From assembly GCF_001269655.1 (NCBI RefSeq), contig NZ_LHVE01000020.1:372001-436000 (forward strand): a stretch of 64,000 nt of DNA, written 5' to 3'. A program made the position numbers and the translations under genes. The DNA is from Pseudomonas thivervalensis (GTDB lineage Bacteria; Pseudomonadota; Gammaproteobacteria; Pseudomonadales; Pseudomonadaceae). Positions 62,070-64,000 of the stretch are shown piece by piece; within the stretch, counting starts at the first letter, position 1, and the number at the start of each line of letters is the position of its first letter. The notes beneath the pieces were generated by a model. It was given only the letters and a program-made list of their open reading frames with translations, was not told the origin of the DNA and ran no database searches.

Positions 62070-62990
62070 TCAGCCCAGACGCTGCACATCGGGCAATTGC
62101 ATGGCCTTGACCTCGCCTTGGAGAAAGTCGCTGAGCCGGCGCAAACGTTCACCTCCCGGCCGGGTTTTCGGCCAGACCAGGTAATAGTGTTCACCGCTGG
62201 CGACAGCCGTCGGCCACGGCAGGCTCAGGCGCCCTTGAGCAACGTCCTCGGCCACCATCAGCAGGTCGCCCATGGACACCCCATAGCCGCGCGCCGCCGC
62301 GATCATACCCAGCTCCAGGGTATCGAACACCTGCCCGCCCTTGAGCGAGACCTTGTCGGAAAGCCCCATGCGTTGCAGCCAGTTGCGCCAGTCCCGGCGA
62401 TCCGGGGTCGGGTGCAGCAATTCAGCATTGGCCAACCGCGCCACATCCCAAGGCTGATCGTTCAACAGGTTCGGCGCGCCCACCGGAATCAACTCCTCGG
62501 GGAACAGCAAACTGGCCTCCCAGTCCGCCGGAAAATGCCCGTTACTCAGCAATACGGCGCAATCGAAGGGCTCGACATTGAAGTCCACCGAATCGATGTC
62601 CATCCAGGCACTGGTCAGTTGCACCTCGTTGCCCGGCTGCAGATGCCGAAAACGGCTCAGGCGCGCCAACAGCCAGCGCATGGTCAACGTGGACGGCGCT
62701 TTCATGCGCAGGATGCCGTCTTCGCCATGCAAGGTGTGGCAGGCCCGCTCCAGCGCCATGAAACCCTCACGCACGCCGGGCAACAACAACCGCGCCGCCT
62801 CGGTCAATTGCAGGTTGCGGCCACTGCGCTGGAACAGCCGACAGGCAAAGTGATCTTCCAGCGTGCGAATGTGCCGGCTGACAGCGCTCTGGGTGATCGA
62901 CAGCTCTTCGGCGGCCCGGGTGAACGAGCTGTAGCGCGCCGCGGCTTCGAATGCCCGCAGCGCATAAAGCGGAGGAAGACGACGAGACAT
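62070..62990 (-). CDS. LysR-family transcriptional regulator (GcvA-like)
   Basis: 306 residues from ATG 62990. Winged HTH (RRLPPLYALRAFEAAARYSSFTRAAEELSITQSAVSRHIRTLEDHFACRLF) and a type 2 periplasmic-binding effector domain (LTSAWMDIDSVDFNVEPFDCAVL...). Divergent from the MATE transporter gene 158 bases away, which it may regulate. The longer frame to 63134 is not used, since it has no ribosome site. Confidence 0.93.
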   Translation of the reverse strand: MSRRLPPLYALRAFEAAARYSSFTRAAEELSITQSAVSRHIRTLEDHFACRLFQRSGRNLQLTEAARLLLPGVREGFMALERACHTLHGEDGILRMKAPSTLTMRWLLARLSRFRHLQPGNEVQLTSAWMDIDSVDFNVEPFDCAVLLSNGHFPADWEASLLFPEELIPVGAPNLLNDQPWDVARLANAELLHPTPDRRDWRNWLQRMGLSDKVSLKGGQVFDTLELGMIAAARGYGVSMGDLLMVAEDVAQGRLSLPWPTAVASGEHYYLVWPKTRPGGERLRRLSDFLQGEVKAMQLPDVQRLG

Positions 62991-63148
62991 CGCAAAAGCT
63001 CCATGGCGTGGTTTGCAAACCCTACCAGAAACCCATCCAGCATGAGTTTTAATCATGCCAGCGATCTTTTTTATCCTTTTGTGCAATCCGCCAGGAGCGC
63101 CGAGAATCGTCGCTTTACTGCCTTGTTTGAACATGGAGCGTGATGATC

Positions 63149-64000
63149 ATGCGGCATCCTGTGCGTACCGAACTCTGGGCCATCCTCCGGCTGGCGGGGC
63201 CGTTGATTGCCTCGCAGTTGGCGCACATGCTGATGGTGCTCACCGACACGGTGATGATGGCGCGCCTGAGCCCCGAAGCCCTCGCCGGTGGCGGGCTCGG
63301 GGCGGCCACCTATTCGTTCGTGTCGATCTTCTGCATCGGCGTGATCGCTGCGGTGGGCACCCTGGTCGCGATCCGCCAGGGCGCAGGCGATGTCGAGGGC
63401 GCCACCCGGCTGACCCAGGCCGGATTATGGCTGGCCTGGTTGATGGCGCTGATGGCCGGGTTGCTGCTGTGGAACCTCAAGCCGGTACTGCTGATGTTCG
63501 GCCAGACCGAAACCAACGTGCTGTCCGCCGGGCAATTCCTGCTCGCGCTGCCGTTCGCCCTGCCCGGCTACCTGAGCTTCATGGCCCTGCGCGGCTTCAC
63601 CAGTGCCATCGGCCGGGCCACGCCGGTCATGGTGATCAGCCTGGGTGGCACGGTGGCCAACTTCCTGCTCAACTACGCGCTCATCACCGGCATGTTCGGC
63701 CTGCCGAAGCTCGGCTTGATGGGCATCGGCCTGGTCACGGCCATCGTCGCCAACTGCATGGCCCTGGCGCTGGCCTGGCACATTCATCGGCACCCGGCCT
63801 ATCGCGCCTATCCGCTGCTTGATGGGCTGTCGCGGCCCAATCGCCAGTACCTCAAGGAACTGTGGCGCCTGGGCCTGCCGATTGGCGGCACCTACGCGGT
63901 GGAAGTCGGGCTGTTCGCATTCGCCGCCCTGTGCATGGGCACCATGGGCAGCACGCCGTTGGCGGCCCACCAGATCGCCCTGCAAATCGTCTCGGTGGCG
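63149..64000 (+). CDS. MATE-family multidrug/sodium efflux transporter, N-terminal part (3' end outside window)
   Basis: 284 codons open to the window edge. GGAG at 63135-63138 precedes two in-frame ATGs (63143, 63149); the second gives MRHPVRTELWAILRLAGPL, the form common in homologues. The MATE layout is clear: LIASQLAHMLMVLTDTVMMARLSPEALAGGGL, then repeated membrane segments and the start of the second six-helix half (KELWRLGLPIGGTYAVEVGLF). It expels cationic compounds using Na+ or H+. About 170-180 residues should be missing. Divergent from the LysR gene. Confidence 0.9.
   Translation, partial: MRHPVRTELWAILRLAGPLIASQLAHMLMVLTDTVMMARLSPEALAGGGLGAATYSFVSIFCIGVIAAVGTLVAIRQGAGDVEGATRLTQAGLWLAWLMALMAGLLLWNLKPVLLMFGQTETNVLSAGQFLLALPFALPGYLSFMALRGFTSAIGRATPVMVISLGGTVANFLLNYALITGMFGLPKLGLMGIGLVTAIVANCMALALAWHIHRHPAYRAYPLLDGLSRPNRQYLKELWRLGLPIGGTYAVEVGLFAFAALCMGTMGSTPLAAHQIALQIVSVA

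Overview
The window is chromosomal DNA from a Pseudomonas, most likely the P. fluorescens group. Three things support this: Pseudomonas-specific genes (algP, algQ, algR, sutA), the gene order algP-FKBP-algQ-dsbB-hemY-hemDX-hemC-algR-argH, and many intergenic GAGGGAGCTTGCTCCC- and GAGCGAGCTTGCTCGC-type palindromes (REP/REPIN elements). Coding DNA is GC-rich with G/C at third positions, which is why long antisense frames are open across many real genes. Most of the window is core genome. I see no prophage, transposase, CRISPR array, rRNA or tRNA. The one clearly foreign-looking stretch is the left edge, an AT-rich Im9-type bacteriocin immunity gene cut by the window.

Layout. 0-8 kb: immunity gene tail, secreted TonB-C-domain protein, glpT, a ChaC-type gamma-glutamylcyclotransferase, a 2Fe-2S/FAD reductase overlapping ubiD, rho and trxA. 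8-12 kb: a GntR/FadR regulator divergent from a four-gene polar amino acid ABC transporter operon. 12-17 kb: ppx and ppk1 convergent (polyphosphate), then hemB. 17-22.5 kb: DedA, sterol-desaturase-like enzyme, ElbB, YaiI, and a cytochrome c-FTR1 fusion. 22.8-26.2 kb: a cluster of three lipoproteins and one secreted protein (TPR/COG3014, YcfL-like, LpoB-like, second LpoB/CsgG-like). 26-30 kb: LysE exporter, small MscS channel, ABC-F protein, TIGR02444 protein. 30-40.6 kb: alg/hem/argH block. 40.7-46.6 kb: GST, small conserved proteins, cyaA, rnk, DUF1289, cyaY. 46.7-51.3 kb: lptM-lysA-dapF-DUF484-xerC-yigB, the same order as in E. coli. 51.8-55.3 kb: sutA, YjbQ, amtB-glnK and ubiK. 55.3-64 kb: a histidine kinase with an ethylene-receptor-like membrane domain, YifB/ComM, a secreted aldose-epimerase-like protein, a chemoreceptor, a LysR regulator and the start of a MATE transporter.

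Functional groupings: tetrapyrrole synthesis (hemB, hemC, hemDX, hemY-like), ubiquinone (ubiD plus adjacent reductase, ubiK), lysine/cell-wall precursor synthesis (lysA, dapF), nitrogen sensing (glnK-amtB behind a probable sigma-54 promoter), stress/polyphosphate (ppx, ppk1), redox folding (trxA, dsbB), and global transcription control (rho, algQ/Rsd, algR, sutA, rnk).

Most notable: (1) the histidine kinase at 55301-56578 keeps the ethylene-receptor spacing D-Y-P-C-H including the copper-ligand CxxxH; (2) an algZ/fimS kinase remnant of about 76 codons overlaps the algR start codon, leaving AlgR without its neighbouring kinase; (3) two 98-bp copies of a second palindromic repeat family, 94/98 identical, lie in inverted orientation on either side of ppx, and another inverted pair flanks cyaA; (4) hemD and hemX are one open frame with an internal Shine-Dalgarno/GTG at the junction; (5) the four-gene LpoB/YcfL envelope cluster is a candidate for an uncharacterised envelope system.
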